Shown: piece after piece, positions 48,197 to 57,908 of the stretch
Layout of the letters: each line of letters opens with the position of its first letter
Position numbering within the stretch: position 1 is the first letter of the stretch
Source: Pseudolysinimonas kribbensis
GTDB lineage: Bacteria > Actinomycetota > Actinomycetes > Actinomycetales > Microbacteriaceae
Assembly: GCF_030161895.1 (NCBI RefSeq)
Contig: NZ_BSVB01000001.1
Span: forward strand, 2,914,001-2,978,000
Reading direction: 5' to 3'
DNA length: 64,000 nt
Notes under the pieces: generated by a model
The model's database searches: none
Seen by the model: the letters and a program-made list of their open reading frames with translations, nothing else
Told to the model about the DNA's origin: nothing
Translations under genes and position numbers: made by a program

Positions 48197-49201
48197 ATGT
48201 CGAGACGACTCGCGGAGGTGGCCAAACAGGTCGGCGTGAGCGAGGCGACGGTCAGCCGCGTGCTCAACGAGAAGCCCGGCGTGAGCGAGGCGACCCGCCA
48301 GGCCGTGCTGACGGCCCTCGACGTGCTCGGCTACGAACGCCCGAGCAAGCTGCGCGGCGAGCGCGCGCGGCTCGTCGGCCTGTTCCTGCCCGAGCTGCAG
48401 AACCCGATCTTCCCGGCGTTCGGCGAGGTCGTCGGCGGCGGCCTGGCCCAGAACGGCTACACGCCCGTCCTGTGCACCGTGACCGGCGGCGGCATCACGG
48501 AGGCCGACTACGTCGACCTCCTGCTGCAGCAGCACGTCTCGGGTGTCGTGTTCGTGGCGGGCGCCTACACGCAGGCCGACGCGCCGCACGAGCACTACAC
48601 GCGGCTGCGCGATCTCAAGCTCCCGACGGTGCTCGTCAACGCCCCGGTCGGCGACCTGGGGTTCGCCACGGTCTCGACCGACGACGGCATCGCGGTCGAG
48701 CTGGCCTGGAACCACCTCGTGCAGCTGGGCCATCGCGACATCGGCGTCGTGCTGGGGCCGGCCGACCACATCCCGTCGCGGCGCAAGCTGGAGGCGGCGC
48801 ACCGGATGTCGAGGGCGACCGGCGTGCCGCTCCCGGCCGAGCGCGTGGTCCACTCGCACTACAACCTCGAGGCCGGTCAGGCGGCGACGGCACGGCTGCT
48901 GACGACGGGGGTCACGGCGGTCATCTGCGCGTCCGACCCGATGGCGCTCGGCGCGATCCGGGCGGTGCGCCGCGCGGGCAAGGCGGTGCCGGCGGATGTC
49001 TCGGTGGTCGGGTTCGACGACTCGGCGCTCATGAACAGCGTCGATCCGCCGCTGACCACCGTGCGCCAGCCGATCGAGCCGATGGGTCGCATGGTCATCG
49101 AGCTGCTCGTCGGGCAGCTCTCCGGATCGGCCGCGCCCCCGGACGAGTACCTGTTCGAGCCCGAACTCGTGGTGCGCGGGTCGACGGCGCCGCCGGCGTA
49201 A
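48197..49201 (+). CDS. LacI family transcriptional regulator
   Basis: This 334-residue protein has the helix-turn-helix RRLAEVAKQVGVSEATVSRVLN and a sugar-binding sensor domain ending VVRGSTAPPA. It directly precedes the GH13/ABC operon in the same direction. Shared GCAAG...CTTGC palindromes suggest that it represses itself and that operon. There is no ribosome site before ATG 48197; the start is set by the helix-turn-helix homology. Confidence 0.93.
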   Translation: MSRRLAEVAKQVGVSEATVSRVLNEKPGVSEATRQAVLTALDVLGYERPSKLRGERARLVGLFLPELQNPIFPAFGEVVGGGLAQNGYTPVLCTVTGGGITEADYVDLLLQQHVSGVVFVAGAYTQADAPHEHYTRLRDLKLPTVLVNAPVGDLGFATVSTDDGIAVELAWNHLVQLGHRDIGVVLGPADHIPSRRKLEAAHRMSRATGVPLPAERVVHSHYNLEAGQAATARLLTTGVTAVICASDPMALGAIRAVRRAGKAVPADVSVVGFDDSALMNSVDPPLTTVRQPIEPMGRMVIELLVGQLSGSAAPPDEYLFEPELVVRGSTAPPA

Positions 49202-49216
49202 GGGGCCGCAAGGCGA

Positions 49217-49231
49217 CGCAAGTTGCTTGCG
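49217..49231 (+). promoter_or_regulatory. LacI-type operator of the GH13/ABC operon
   Basis: CGCAAG-TTG-CTTGCG is a perfect palindrome about 95 bases before the alpha-glucosidase start. A further half-site, TTCTTGCG, follows at 49242-49249. Confidence 0.65.
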
Positions 49232-49324
49232 GCTTGTTTAGTTCTTGCGTCATTCTGTCGATAAAGCTACTTTTGCCGCGTCGGCGCCGACCCGGGCGCC
49301 CCGACCGCGAGCGAAGGATCCCCG

Positions 49325-51046
49325 TTGGACGCAGACGTCCTGACCGCCCCCGAGCGCGTCAGCCCGCCCACCACCGACCCGCAGTGGTGGCGCAGCGCCG
49401 TCATCTACGAGATCTACGTGCGCAGCTTCGCCGACGGCGACGGCGACGGCACCGGCGATCTCGCCGGGGTCCGATCGCGCCTGCCCTACCTGCGCGACCT
49501 CGGCGTCGACGCGATCTGGTTCACGCCCTGGTACGCGTCGCCCCTGGCCGACGGCGGCTACGACGTGAGCGACTACCGCGCCATCCACCCTGATTTCGGC
49601 GACCTCTCCGAGGCGGAGGCGCTCATCCGCGAGGCGCTCGCCCTCGGCATCCGCACGATCATCGACGTCGTGCCCAACCACGTCTCGGACCGGCACGCCT
49701 GGTTCCAGGCTGCCCTCGCCGCCGGGCCGGGCTCGCCCGAGCGCGAGCGGTTCTGGTTCCGCGACGGCACCGGACCGGCCGGCGACGGCATCCCGACGCA
49801 CTGGGTGTCGCCGTTCGCCGGCGACACCTGGACCCGCACGACGAGCCCCGACGGCACGCCCGGTCAGTGGTACCTGCACCTGTTCGCGAAGGAGCAGCCC
49901 GACCTCAACTGGAACCATCCCGACGTGCGCCGCGAGCACGAGGAGATCCTGCGGTTCTGGTTCGATCGGGGGCCGCCGGCGTGCGGATCGACTCCGCGGC
50001 GCTGCTCGTGAAGGACCCGGAGCTGCGCGAGGTGCCCGACGTCGTCGGACCGGGCGAGCATCCCACCGAGGATCGCGACGAGATCCACGACATCTACCGC
50101 GGATGGCGCGCGGTCGCCGACACCTACCCCGGCACCCGCGTGCTCGTGGGGGAGCTGTGGGTGCCCGACATCGACCGCTTCGTGCAGTACCTGCGCCCCG
50201 ACGAGCTGCACACGGCGTTCAACTTCGACTTCCTGGCCCGACCGTGGGATGCCGCCGAACTGCGCGCGTCGATCGATGCGACTCTCGCCGCGCATGCCCC
50301 CGTGCACGCTCCCTCCACGTGGGTGCTGTCGAACCACGACGTGACCCGCCCGGTGACCCGGTACGGCCGCGCCGACAGCTCCTTCGCCTTCCTCGACAAG
50401 CGCTTCGGCACGCCGACCGATCTCGACCTCGGCACCCGGCGCGCCCGCGCCGCCGCGCTGCTCACCGGCGCGCTGCCCGGATCGCTGTACATCTACCAGG
50501 GCGACGAGCTGGGCCTGCCGGAGGTGGAGGACATCCCGCGTGAACTGCTGCAGGATCCCATGCACTACCGCTCCGGCGGGGTCGACCCCGGTCGTGACGG
50601 CTGTCGCGTGCCGCTGCCGTGGTCGGGCGACCTTCCGCCGTACGGATTCAGCACCGGAGCCGTGAGCGCGGCTCCGTGGCTGCCGCAGCCCGCGTCCTGG
50701 GCCCGGTACACGGTGCAGAGTGAGGCGGCCGACCCGCGGTCGATGCTCGCGCTGTACCGGGCCGCGTTGCGCATCCGGCGGGCGGAGCCCCTCGGCGACG
50801 GCCCCTTCGCGTGGCTCGACGACGCGCCCGAGGGCACCCTCGCGTTCCGCCGCGGCGACGCGTTCCTCAGCATCACCAACCTCGCCGGCCACCCCGTGCC
50901 GCTCCCCGCCGGGGAGCTGCTCCTGGCCAGCGACGAGCTCGGGCAGGCGGCCGACGGGTCGCGCGAGCTCCCCCGACTCCACGGCGTGGCTCCGTCCACA
51001 GCAGCAAGCCACGGAGAACCATCACCAGAGAAAGGCAAGACGATGA
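49325..51046 (+). CDS. GH13 alpha-glucosidase
   Basis: This 574-residue glycoside hydrolase has an (alpha/beta)8 barrel with DVVPNH at residues 114-119, the nucleophile Asp223 in VRIDSAAL, the acid Glu277 in GELW and Asp339 in SNHD. It has no signal peptide, so it acts on imported oligosaccharides. Two breaks occur, at the G run 49968-49972 (one short) and the C run 50970-50974 (two short). The second removes the true stop, so as written the frame runs into the next gene. After correction the protein ends at TGA 51044-51046, overlapping the ATG of the binding protein. TTG 49325 with GAAGGA upstream is the start. Confidence 0.9.
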
Positions 51047-52422
51047 AGTCACCCCGCACAGTGGGCGCCGCAGTCCTCGCCCTCACCGCGCTCGCCGGCG
51101 TCGCCGCCCTCAGCGGCTGCTCGTCCAGCGGCGACCAGCCCGCCAACGGCCAGGTCGCGATCACGGTCGCGAGCCTCATCCCGGGCAGCTCCGACGACGC
51201 GTTCAAGCAGTTCAATCAGCGCGTCAAGGAGTTCGAGAAGGCCAACCCCGACATCCTGGTCAAGCCGGTCGAGTACCAGTGGACCGGGCCGACCTTCTCG
51301 GCGCAGCTCGCGGCCGGCACCCTGCCGGACGTGTTCAACGTTCCGTTCACCGACAGCAAGTCGCTCGCGAACGCCGGCCAGCTGGCCGACATCACGAGTG
51401 AGGTCAAGAAGCTGCCGTACGCGGGCCGGTTCAACCAGTCGCTGCTGTCCGTGGCGAAGAACGACAGCGGCGACATCTTCGGCATCCCATACGGCCCCTA
51501 CGCCTACGGCCTGTCGTACAACCGCGACCTGTTCACCAAGGCCGGCCTCGATCCCGACAAGCCGCCGACCAGCTGGGACGAGATCCGCACGGACGCCAAG
51601 CAGATCTCCGACAAGCTGCACATCGCCGGCTTCATGGTCTTCACCTCCGGCAACACCGGCGGCTGGGCGCTCACCGAGCAGACCTACGCGCGCGGCGGGC
51701 GCATGGAGGTCACCAAGGACGGCACGACGACCGTGACGGCCGACAACGAGCAGACGGTCGACGCGCTGAAGTTCCTGCAGAAGATGCGCTGGGACGACGA
51801 CTCGCTCGGCAGCAACTTCAACCTCGACTGGTCGGGCATGAACCAGTATTTCGGCTCGGGCCAGACCGCGATGTACCCATCGGGCTCCGACGTGCTGACC
51901 AGCCTCGTGCAGCAGAACAAGGTCGACCCGAAGGACTACGGTCTCGCGCTCATCCCGACCGAGGGCACGGGCTCGGGCGTGCTGAGCGGCGGCAACGTCG
52001 CGGTCGTCGCGCCGAACGCGTCGAAGGCGGAGCAGCAGGCGTCGGTCAAGTGGATTGACTTCTATTACATGCAGAAGCTGCTCGACAAGAAGTCGGCCAT
52101 CGCCGACGCCAAGTCGCTCGTCGCCAACAAGCAGCCCGTGGGCGTGCCGCAGCTGCCGATCTTCGACAAGAAGCAGCTCGACACCTCGCTCGGCTGGATC
52201 GACAGCTACATCAACGTGCCGAAGGCGAACGTGGCCGCGTTCCAGAACGGGATCTTCGACCAGACGATCATCCCGGAGCCGGCCAAGCACACCCAGGAGC
52301 TGTACGGCGCCCTGGACAGCGTGGTGCAGGCGGTGCTCACCGACAAGAACGCCGACATCACGGCCCTGCTGAAGGGCGTGAACACCCAGGTGCAGGCGCT
52401 CATCGACGCCGACGCCAAGTAG
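51043..52422 (+). CDS. ABC sugar transporter substrate-binding lipoprotein
   Basis: This 459-residue MalE-like protein has a signal peptide ending in the lipobox ALSGC at about residue 26. It probably binds the alpha-glucoside hydrolysed by the upstream enzyme. ATG 51043 overlaps the corrected stop of the GH13 gene. A 13-bp hairpin follows the stop and may stabilise its mRNA. The operon has no ATPase gene. Confidence 0.92.
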   Translation: MKSPRTVGAAVLALTALAGVAALSGCSSSGDQPANGQVAITVASLIPGSSDDAFKQFNQRVKEFEKANPDILVKPVEYQWTGPTFSAQLAAGTLPDVFNVPFTDSKSLANAGQLADITSEVKKLPYAGRFNQSLLSVAKNDSGDIFGIPYGPYAYGLSYNRDLFTKAGLDPDKPPTSWDEIRTDAKQISDKLHIAGFMVFTSGNTGGWALTEQTYARGGRMEVTKDGTTTVTADNEQTVDALKFLQKMRWDDDSLGSNFNLDWSGMNQYFGSGQTAMYPSGSDVLTSLVQQNKVDPKDYGLALIPTEGTGSGVLSGGNVAVVAPNASKAEQQASVKWIDFYYMQKLLDKKSAIADAKSLVANKQPVGVPQLPIFDKKQLDTSLGWIDSYINVPKANVAAFQNGIFDQTIIPEPAKHTQELYGALDSVVQAVLTDKNADITALLKGVNTQVQALIDADAK

Positions 52423-52430
52423 TAGTGTCC

Positions 52431-52460
52431 GGGGCCGGCGGGATCGCTCCCGCCGGCCCC
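52431..52460 (+). promoter_or_regulatory. Intercistronic hairpin after the binding-protein gene
   Basis: GGGGCCGGCGGGA (52431-52443) and TCCCGCCGGCCCC (52448-52460) form a perfect 13-bp stem with a TCGC loop, 16 bases before the permease GTG. It has no T tract. It could protect the upstream message or attenuate permease expression. Confidence 0.75.
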
Positions 52461-52476
52461 CTTCCCGGAGGACCCC

Positions 52477-53430
52477 GTGACCGCGATCACCACCCGACCA
52501 TCCGCCGGCCGCGATCCGGCCCTCCGGCGTCGCCGTCGTCGCACCCCGCTCAGCTGGCTGCGCCGCGGCGGGCTGTCGAACCTCGTGTTCCTGCTGCCGC
52601 TGCTCGTGATCTTCGGCGTCTTCAGCTGGGGGCCGATCGTCGAATCGGTCGTGATGAGCTTCCAGCGCACCAACTTCGTCGTGACCCAGTGGGTGGGTTG
52701 GGACAACTTCGCGGCGCTGCTGCGTGACCCGCTCGTGCCGACGGCGGTGCTCAACACCGGATGGTTCGCCCTGCTCGCCCTGATCTTCGGCTACCCGATC
52801 CCGCTCGTCGTCGCCGTCCTCATGAGCGAGGTGAGGCGGGCGCGCGGGCTGTTCAGCGCCCTCGCCTATCTGCCCGTCGTGGTGCCGCCGGTGGTCTCGG
52901 TGCTGCTGTGGAAGATCTTCTACGACGCGAGCCCGCGCGGTGTCTTCAACACGATCCTGGGATGGGTCGGCATTCCGCCCCAGCCGTGGATCCAGTCCGC
53001 GGCGACGGCGATGCCCTCGATCGTGCTCGAGGCGACCTGGGCCGCCGCGGGCGGGACGATCATCATCTATCTCGCGGCGCTCACGAGCGTGCCGCCGGAG
53101 CTCTACGACGCCGCGGAGATCGACGGCGCCGGCATCCGGCACAAGATCTGGCACGTCACGCTGCCGCAACTGCGGCCCGTCCTGCTCGTGACGTTCATCC
53201 TGCAGATCATCGGCACGGCCCAGGTGTTCCTCGAGCCGTTCCTGCTGACGTTCGGCGGGCCGGCGAACTCGACCCTGTCGATCCTGCAGCTCATCTTCCG
53301 CTACGCGTTCCAGAACTCGATCGGCGTGGACTACGGCAAGGCCACGGCGCTCTCGCTGCTGCTGGCGTTGTTCCTCGCCCTGTTCTCGTTCGTGTACTTC
53401 CGCATCACCAAGGCCTGGAGCGACGACTGA
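52477..53430 (+). CDS. ABC sugar transporter permease (MalF type)
   Basis: This 317-residue membrane protein has about six helices and the EAA loop YDAAEIDGAGIRHKIWHVT. GTG 52477 follows GGAGGA. It is part of the alpha-glucoside importer. Confidence 0.93.
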   Translation: MTAITTRPSAGRDPALRRRRRRTPLSWLRRGGLSNLVFLLPLLVIFGVFSWGPIVESVVMSFQRTNFVVTQWVGWDNFAALLRDPLVPTAVLNTGWFALLALIFGYPIPLVVAVLMSEVRRARGLFSALAYLPVVVPPVVSVLLWKIFYDASPRGVFNTILGWVGIPPQPWIQSAATAMPSIVLEATWAAAGGTIIIYLAALTSVPPELYDAAEIDGAGIRHKIWHVTLPQLRPVLLVTFILQIIGTAQVFLEPFLLTFGGPANSTLSILQLIFRYAFQNSIGVDYGKATALSLLLALFLALFSFVYFRITKAWSDD

Positions 53431-53441
53431 TGGCGACCCGT

Positions 53442-53560
53442 GGACGAATGACGGAGAAGGGACGATGACGACGACCACCGCGACGCCATCCGGGGCCGTG
53501 GATGCGGGGCAGCCCGTCGTGGTCGACCCCGGCCGACGTCGGCGACTCCGTCATTCGTCC
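53442..53560 (+). promoter_or_regulatory. 15-bp inverted repeat around the second permease start
   Basis: GGACGAATGACGGAG (53442-53456) is perfectly complementary to CTCCGTCATTCGTCC (53546-53560). The left arm ends in the GGAG of the ribosome site for ATG 53465 and the right arm is in the coding region. Pairing in the mRNA would hide the ribosome site. Confidence 0.6.
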
Positions 53561-54448
53561 CGGCCGGAGAGCGACGAGAGGACCGCGGTCTCGGTCGCCG
53601 AGCGGCGGCGGCCCGGCATCCGGATCGGGCTGGGAACGCTGCATCTGCTGCTGCTGATCCTGCTCATCCTGTGGGGCGTCGGGCCGCTGCTGTGGCTGCT
53701 CAAGGCGGCGGTGACCCCGACGCAGGACACGCTGCAGGCGCCGCTCGCGGTCTTCCCGCACGGGTGGGACTGGAACAACGTCGTCGCCGCCTGGACCCAG
53801 GTGCAGATCGGCACGCAATTCCTCAACACGGTGTGGGTCGCGCTCGGCTCCTGGTTCGTGCAGCTGCTCGTCGCGACGACCGGCGGCTACGCGATCGCGA
53901 TCCTGCGGCCGGCGTACGCCAAGGTCGTCAACTGGCTCGTGCTCGCGACCCTGTTCGTGCCGGGCGTCGTGCTGCTCGTGCCGCTGTATCTGACGATCCT
54001 GCATCCGCCGGTGATCGGGCACTCGCTCATCGACACCTTCTGGGCGGTCTGGCTGCCGGCGGGCGCCAACGCGTTCAACGTCGTGCTCGTGACCCGGTTC
54101 TTCCAGAGCCTCCCGCACGAGATCTTCGAGGCGGCGCGCACCGACGGCGCGGGGCCGTTCCGGCTGTTCTGGTCGATCGTGCTGCCGATGTCGAAGCCCA
54201 TCATCGGCGTGGTCTCGGTGTTCGCGATCGTCAACGCGTGGAAGGACTTCCTCTGGCCGCGGCTCGTGCTCACCAACCCCGCCGTGCAGCCGCTGTCGGT
54301 GCGCCTGCCCAACATCCAGTCGCAGACCGACCTCGGGGTGTTCCTCGCGGCGCTGGCGATCTCGATGGTCATCCCCATCGCGCTCTTCCTCGGCTTCCAG
54401 GGCATGTTCCTGCGCTCGGCCGGGCTCGGCGGAGCCGTGAAGGGGTAG
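53465..54448 (+). CDS. ABC sugar transporter permease (MalG type)
   Basis: This 327-residue membrane protein has an unusually long polar N-terminus of about 55 residues before the first helix (LHLLLLILLILWGVGPLLWLL) and the EAA loop FEAARTDGAGPFRLFWSIV. GGAGAAGGG precedes ATG 53465. The long N-terminus is partly encoded by the inverted repeat. Confidence 0.92.
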   Translation: MTTTTATPSGAVDAGQPVVVDPGRRRRLRHSSRPESDERTAVSVAERRRPGIRIGLGTLHLLLLILLILWGVGPLLWLLKAAVTPTQDTLQAPLAVFPHGWDWNNVVAAWTQVQIGTQFLNTVWVALGSWFVQLLVATTGGYAIAILRPAYAKVVNWLVLATLFVPGVVLLVPLYLTILHPPVIGHSLIDTFWAVWLPAGANAFNVVLVTRFFQSLPHEIFEAARTDGAGPFRLFWSIVLPMSKPIIGVVSVFAIVNAWKDFLWPRLVLTNPAVQPLSVRLPNIQSQTDLGVFLAALAISMVIPIALFLGFQGMFLRSAGLGGAVKG

Positions 54449-54454
54449 GGCGGA

Positions 54455-55494
54455 TCAGCCCAGGAAGCGCACGTAGCGGCGCGCGGCGCGGTCGAGCCCC
54501 TGCTGCTGGGATGCCGTGAGCGCCCGGTACGGCGCCGGCACGACCCCGGGCGGTCCCTTCGCGGCACGCCGCCAGGTGCCGGCGACCTCGCCGTTCACGA
54601 CGATGGTCGAGAGGAACATCCCGTTCGACCCCGGCACCACGGACTCGAGCGGCGCTCCCGCGAGCGGCGCGCTGCGATCGGTGTAGCCCAGCAGGAACTC
54701 GTCGAACCCGGGCAGCAGGTGCACGGCGGGGGCGGCGGGCTCGAGGCCGGGGCGCATCCAGTACGCGACGCCGTCGAGCCCGAGCGGCTCCAGCTCGTCG
54801 CGGGCGGCATCGATGCCCGCCCGGGCGTCGGTGAGGGTGATGCCGGCCCACCAGGCGAGATCGGCGGCCGTCGCCGGTCCGTGCGCGTGCAGGTAGCGCA
54901 GGGCGAGCCGCCGGAGAGCGACGTCGTGGTCGAGCCGCGGGGGCGTCCCGACGATCGGCTCGAGCAGCGCCCACCGGTCCTTGCCGGTCAGCGCCGCGAC
55001 CCCGGAGTGCGCCAGTCGCCCCAGCAGGTGCGCGCCGCGCTGCCCGGCGGTCGAGAGACCGTCGGCATCGAAGGCGGCGAGGAGCTGCGCGCGAGTGCGG
55101 GTGGCGCCCGCGAGCTCGCGCCGCGCGATCCGCTCGGAGCGTGCAAAATCGGCCGGTCCGAGGCTCAGCTGACGGTGCCGGCCGGCGGCGGAGGCGATCG
55201 TGCGCGCACCCGTGAGGTCGAGCATCCACGGCAGGTCCTCGGAGGCGATGAGGTGCAGGGTGCCGCGCATCGGCCAGGAGCGCACGAACGCGCCGCCCTC
55301 GTGCGCGGCGACGACCTGATCGCGGGTCGCACCCGTGCGCAGACCCACCGACCACAGCGCGCCCGCGAAGTCCTGCGCCTGCATCGCGAGGTGCGCGCGG
55401 ACGACGTCGCCGGGGACCCGGCTCGCCGCGCGATGCCGAGGGCGCTCAGCCGCAGAGCGGTGATCCGGCGTCGCGCGCGGGTGAAGTCGGCCAC
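54455..55494 (-). CDS. Winged-helix DNA-binding domain protein (HTH_42-like)
   Basis: This 346-residue protein has the AlkX/YcaQ-like family pattern: LGIARRAG near the start, LAMQAQDFAGALWSVGLRT, RSWPMRGTLHLIASEDLPWML, and LLPGFDEFLLGYTDRS near the end. Some relatives are DNA glycosylases that unhook interstrand crosslinks; others have unknown roles. The frame breaks at the G run 55412-55415, one short. The start is GTG 55494. It is convergent with the permease gene. Confidence 0.85.
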
Positions 55495-55561
55495 CCGATC
55501 AGTATCGGACCGACCGCCGACGCGCCGTCAGCACGGCCACGGCCGCGGGCGTCGAGACGGG

Positions 55562-55798
55562 TCAGCGCGTCGGCAGCTGCAGGTCGACGACCGTGCTGAC
55601 GGGGGCGGCCGCCTGGGCCGGCTGCGACGAGAGGGCGAGCACCCCGGTCGCGACCACCGCGACCACGCCGAGGCAGAGGCCGAGGCTCACGAGACCGCGC
55701 GCGATCGTCAGGCGGGCGCTGCGCTGGAGCGCGACCAGCATCATGGCGACCGCGACGAGCGCGGTCACGCCGAGCGCGACGAGAAGGGCGACGAACAT
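55562..55798 (-). CDS. Small two-helix membrane protein
   Basis: This 78-residue product has two predicted membrane helices, MFVALLVALGVTALVAVAMM and LGLCLGVVAVVATGVLAL, joined by a basic loop, and a short external tail. No family was recognised. A strong promoter lies at 55892-55920, leaving a leader of about 85 bases. Confidence 0.6.
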   Translation of the reverse strand: MFVALLVALGVTALVAVAMMLVALQRSARLTIARGLVSLGLCLGVVAVVATGVLALSSQPAQAAAPVSTVVDLQLPTR

Positions 55799-55891
55799 GC
55801 GGGGGACCTGTTCGGATCAGGGGACGCTCCATGGGGGATGGAACGCTTGGCCGGTCCTCCATGTGGGGGACATGGATGCCGACAAGGCTCG

Positions 55892-55920
55892 AATCTAGCG
55901 AAGCGGCCCCGGCGGGTCAA
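55892..55920 (-). promoter_or_regulatory. Canonical promoter of the small membrane protein gene
   Basis: On the minus strand, TTGACC (55920-55915) and TAGATT (55897-55892) are spaced by 17 bases. It lies in the gap upstream of the gene starting at 55798. Confidence 0.7.
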
Positions 55921-55939
55921 GGATCCGCGCCGCCCCCGA

Positions 55940-56713
55940 TCAGGGGCGTCCCACGACGAGCCGCAGCCCCGCGTCGAACCAGGGCATCGTGCGGAACCGG
56001 CCCCACTCGGCATCCCACCGCCCGGAGGCCAGATCGGCCGACAGCTCGCGCTCGTATCGCTCGACGACCTCCGGGGCGACGAAGCTCCACGCCGACATCG
56101 CGCGCCGCACCTCCGGCCGCAGGGTCTGCTCCGGGCGGGCGAAGAACGCCTGGCCGAACCCGTCGATGCAGTCGGCGGGGATCGGCACCGTGCGGACCTC
56201 GACCGTGCCACCGATCGCCGCCGCGATCCGCTCGAGCGGCGGCATCCGCCGCGCCTCGACCTCGTAGAGCTCGGGCACGTAGACCGGCTGCCACCACCGT
56301 TCCGGCACGACGGGGTCGAAGGTCAGGATCACGACCGGACCGCGTGCGACCCGGCGCAGCTCGCCGAGCCCGCGTTCGAGGTCCGGCCACTGGTGCACGG
56401 TGATCGAGGCCATCGCCGCGTCGAAGGCGCCGTCGTCGAACGGCAGGTGCTCGGCGGTGCCGTCGAGGGCCGGCACGCGATCGTGCGGACGCTCGGCGCG
56501 CATCGACGCGGAGGGCTCCACCGCCACCACGATGCGGTCGCGCGGCTCGTACGAGCCCGCCCCGGCGCCGACGTTGACGACGCTGCGGGCGTCGCCGAGG
56601 GCATCCCAGACCTCGCGCTCGATCCGGGGGTCAGGGCGTCGCACGCCCGCGTAGCCAGGGCCGAGGTGTCCGTAGTCGGCGTCGCCGGCCGATCCGTCGT
56701 CGAAGCGCGTCAT
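55940..56713 (-). CDS. Class I SAM-dependent methyltransferase
   Basis: This 257-residue protein has the SAM-binding motif VVNVGAGAGSYE, then VVAVEPSASM, and the Methyltransf_11-like segment LPFDDGAFDAAMASITVHQW. It is most like small-molecule methyltransferases; the substrate is unknown. ATG 56713 is favoured over GTG 56725, which overlaps the TAGCGT box. Confidence 0.88.
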   Translation of the reverse strand: MTRFDDGSAGDADYGHLGPGYAGVRRPDPRIEREVWDALGDARSVVNVGAGAGSYEPRDRIVVAVEPSASMRAERPHDRVPALDGTAEHLPFDDGAFDAAMASITVHQWPDLERGLGELRRVARGPVVILTFDPVVPERWWQPVYVPELYEVEARRMPPLERIAAAIGGTVEVRTVPIPADCIDGFGQAFFARPEQTLRPEVRRAMSAWSFVAPEVVERYERELSADLASGRWDAEWGRFRTMPWFDAGLRLVVGRP

Positions 56714-56746
56714 GTCGCTCACCACGCTAAACGCCGAAGCTCTGCG

Positions 56747-57759
56747 TTACGCCGGGTCGTTGTCCAGGATGCCGAGCTCCTCGAGCCGGTCGTCGAGTCC
56801 GGCACCGTCCGGTGCCGATATCCACGGCACGTGCGCATCGACCGCTGCTCCCGAGCTGCGCCCGCCCGCGAGCACCGCCTCGCCCGCGGTCAGCCGGCGG
56901 ATCGCCACCGCGCGCACGCTGTCGGGGTGCGCCGCCGCGAACTCGCCGTAGAGCCGCTCGTCGGCCTGCCCGTCGTCGCCGATGAGCAGCCACCGGATGC
57001 CGGGGAACTCCTGCGCCAGTCGCGCGAGCGAGTCGTGCTTGTGCTGCGCGCCGTTGCGGAACCACCGGTCGTGCGTCGGACCCCAGTCGGTGAGCAGGAG
57101 CGGGCCGGCCGGATAGAGGTTGCGCCCGAGGAACCGGGTCAGCGTCGGTGCGACGTTCCAGGCACCGGTGGAGAGGTAGACGATCGGGGCTCCCGGATGC
57201 GCATGGTGCAGCCGGTCGTAGAGCACGGCCATGCCGGTGACCGGTGTGCGCGCGTGCTCGTCGAGCACGAAGGTGTTCCACGCCGCGAGCAGCGGCCGGG
57301 GAGCGCGGTGACCATGACCGTGTCGTCGACGTCCGACACGATGCCGAACCCCTCGCCGGGATCGACGACGAGCACCGGTGCCGCCACCGCGTCGCCGTCC
57401 GTCGACACGCGCAGCTCACGCCATCCCGGCTCGAGGTCGATCTCGAGTCGCTGATCGATGACGCCGCCGCGGTCGGCGTGGATCACGTGACGGACGCCGC
57501 CCGACTCGACCACCACCTCGGCATCGCGCACCGGCACGCTGACGAAGCTGCGCCAGCCCCGGATGCCCGCCAGCCGATCCGGCGTCGGCCCCGGCCTGCG
57601 CATCACCACGCGTCCGAGCACGCGCACCCACCCCGGGCCGCCATAGCCCGTGAACGGCACCACGATCGGCACGAGACCGCGTCGCCGGGCGCGCCGCTCG
57701 CGGAAGGCGTGGAACGCATCCTCCAGCCGCGCGGCGATGTGGGGCCTGCGCGACGGCAT
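56747..57759 (-). CDS. App1-like phosphatase (DUF2183)
   Basis: This 337-residue protein has an N-terminal beta domain and a C-terminal catalytic domain with the HAD-type motif DVDDT at residues 143-147, then YLSTGAWN and LLIGDDGQ. App1-type proteins are related to phosphatidate phosphatases, and the bacterial substrate is unknown. The frame breaks at the G run 57298-57301, one short. ATG 57759 is the start. Confidence 0.88.
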
Positions 57760-57908
57760 CGGGCCAGTCTCCCATGCGGCCCGCCGGACGATGAAGGGAT
57801 TCTCATGTGCCGGCGCGCTGATGTTTCGTCACTCTCCCAGGGCGGGCGCGATACCATCGGTGCACCGGATGGCGGCGCTGGGCAGCCCTTCCGGACACCG
57901 GGAAGGAC

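Noticed and set aside
49867..52422. Fused GH13-binding protein reading frame of 851 codons
   Set aside because: The fusion is explained by two missing C bases at 50970-50974 that hide the GH13 stop; the lipoprotein signal in the middle shows two genes.
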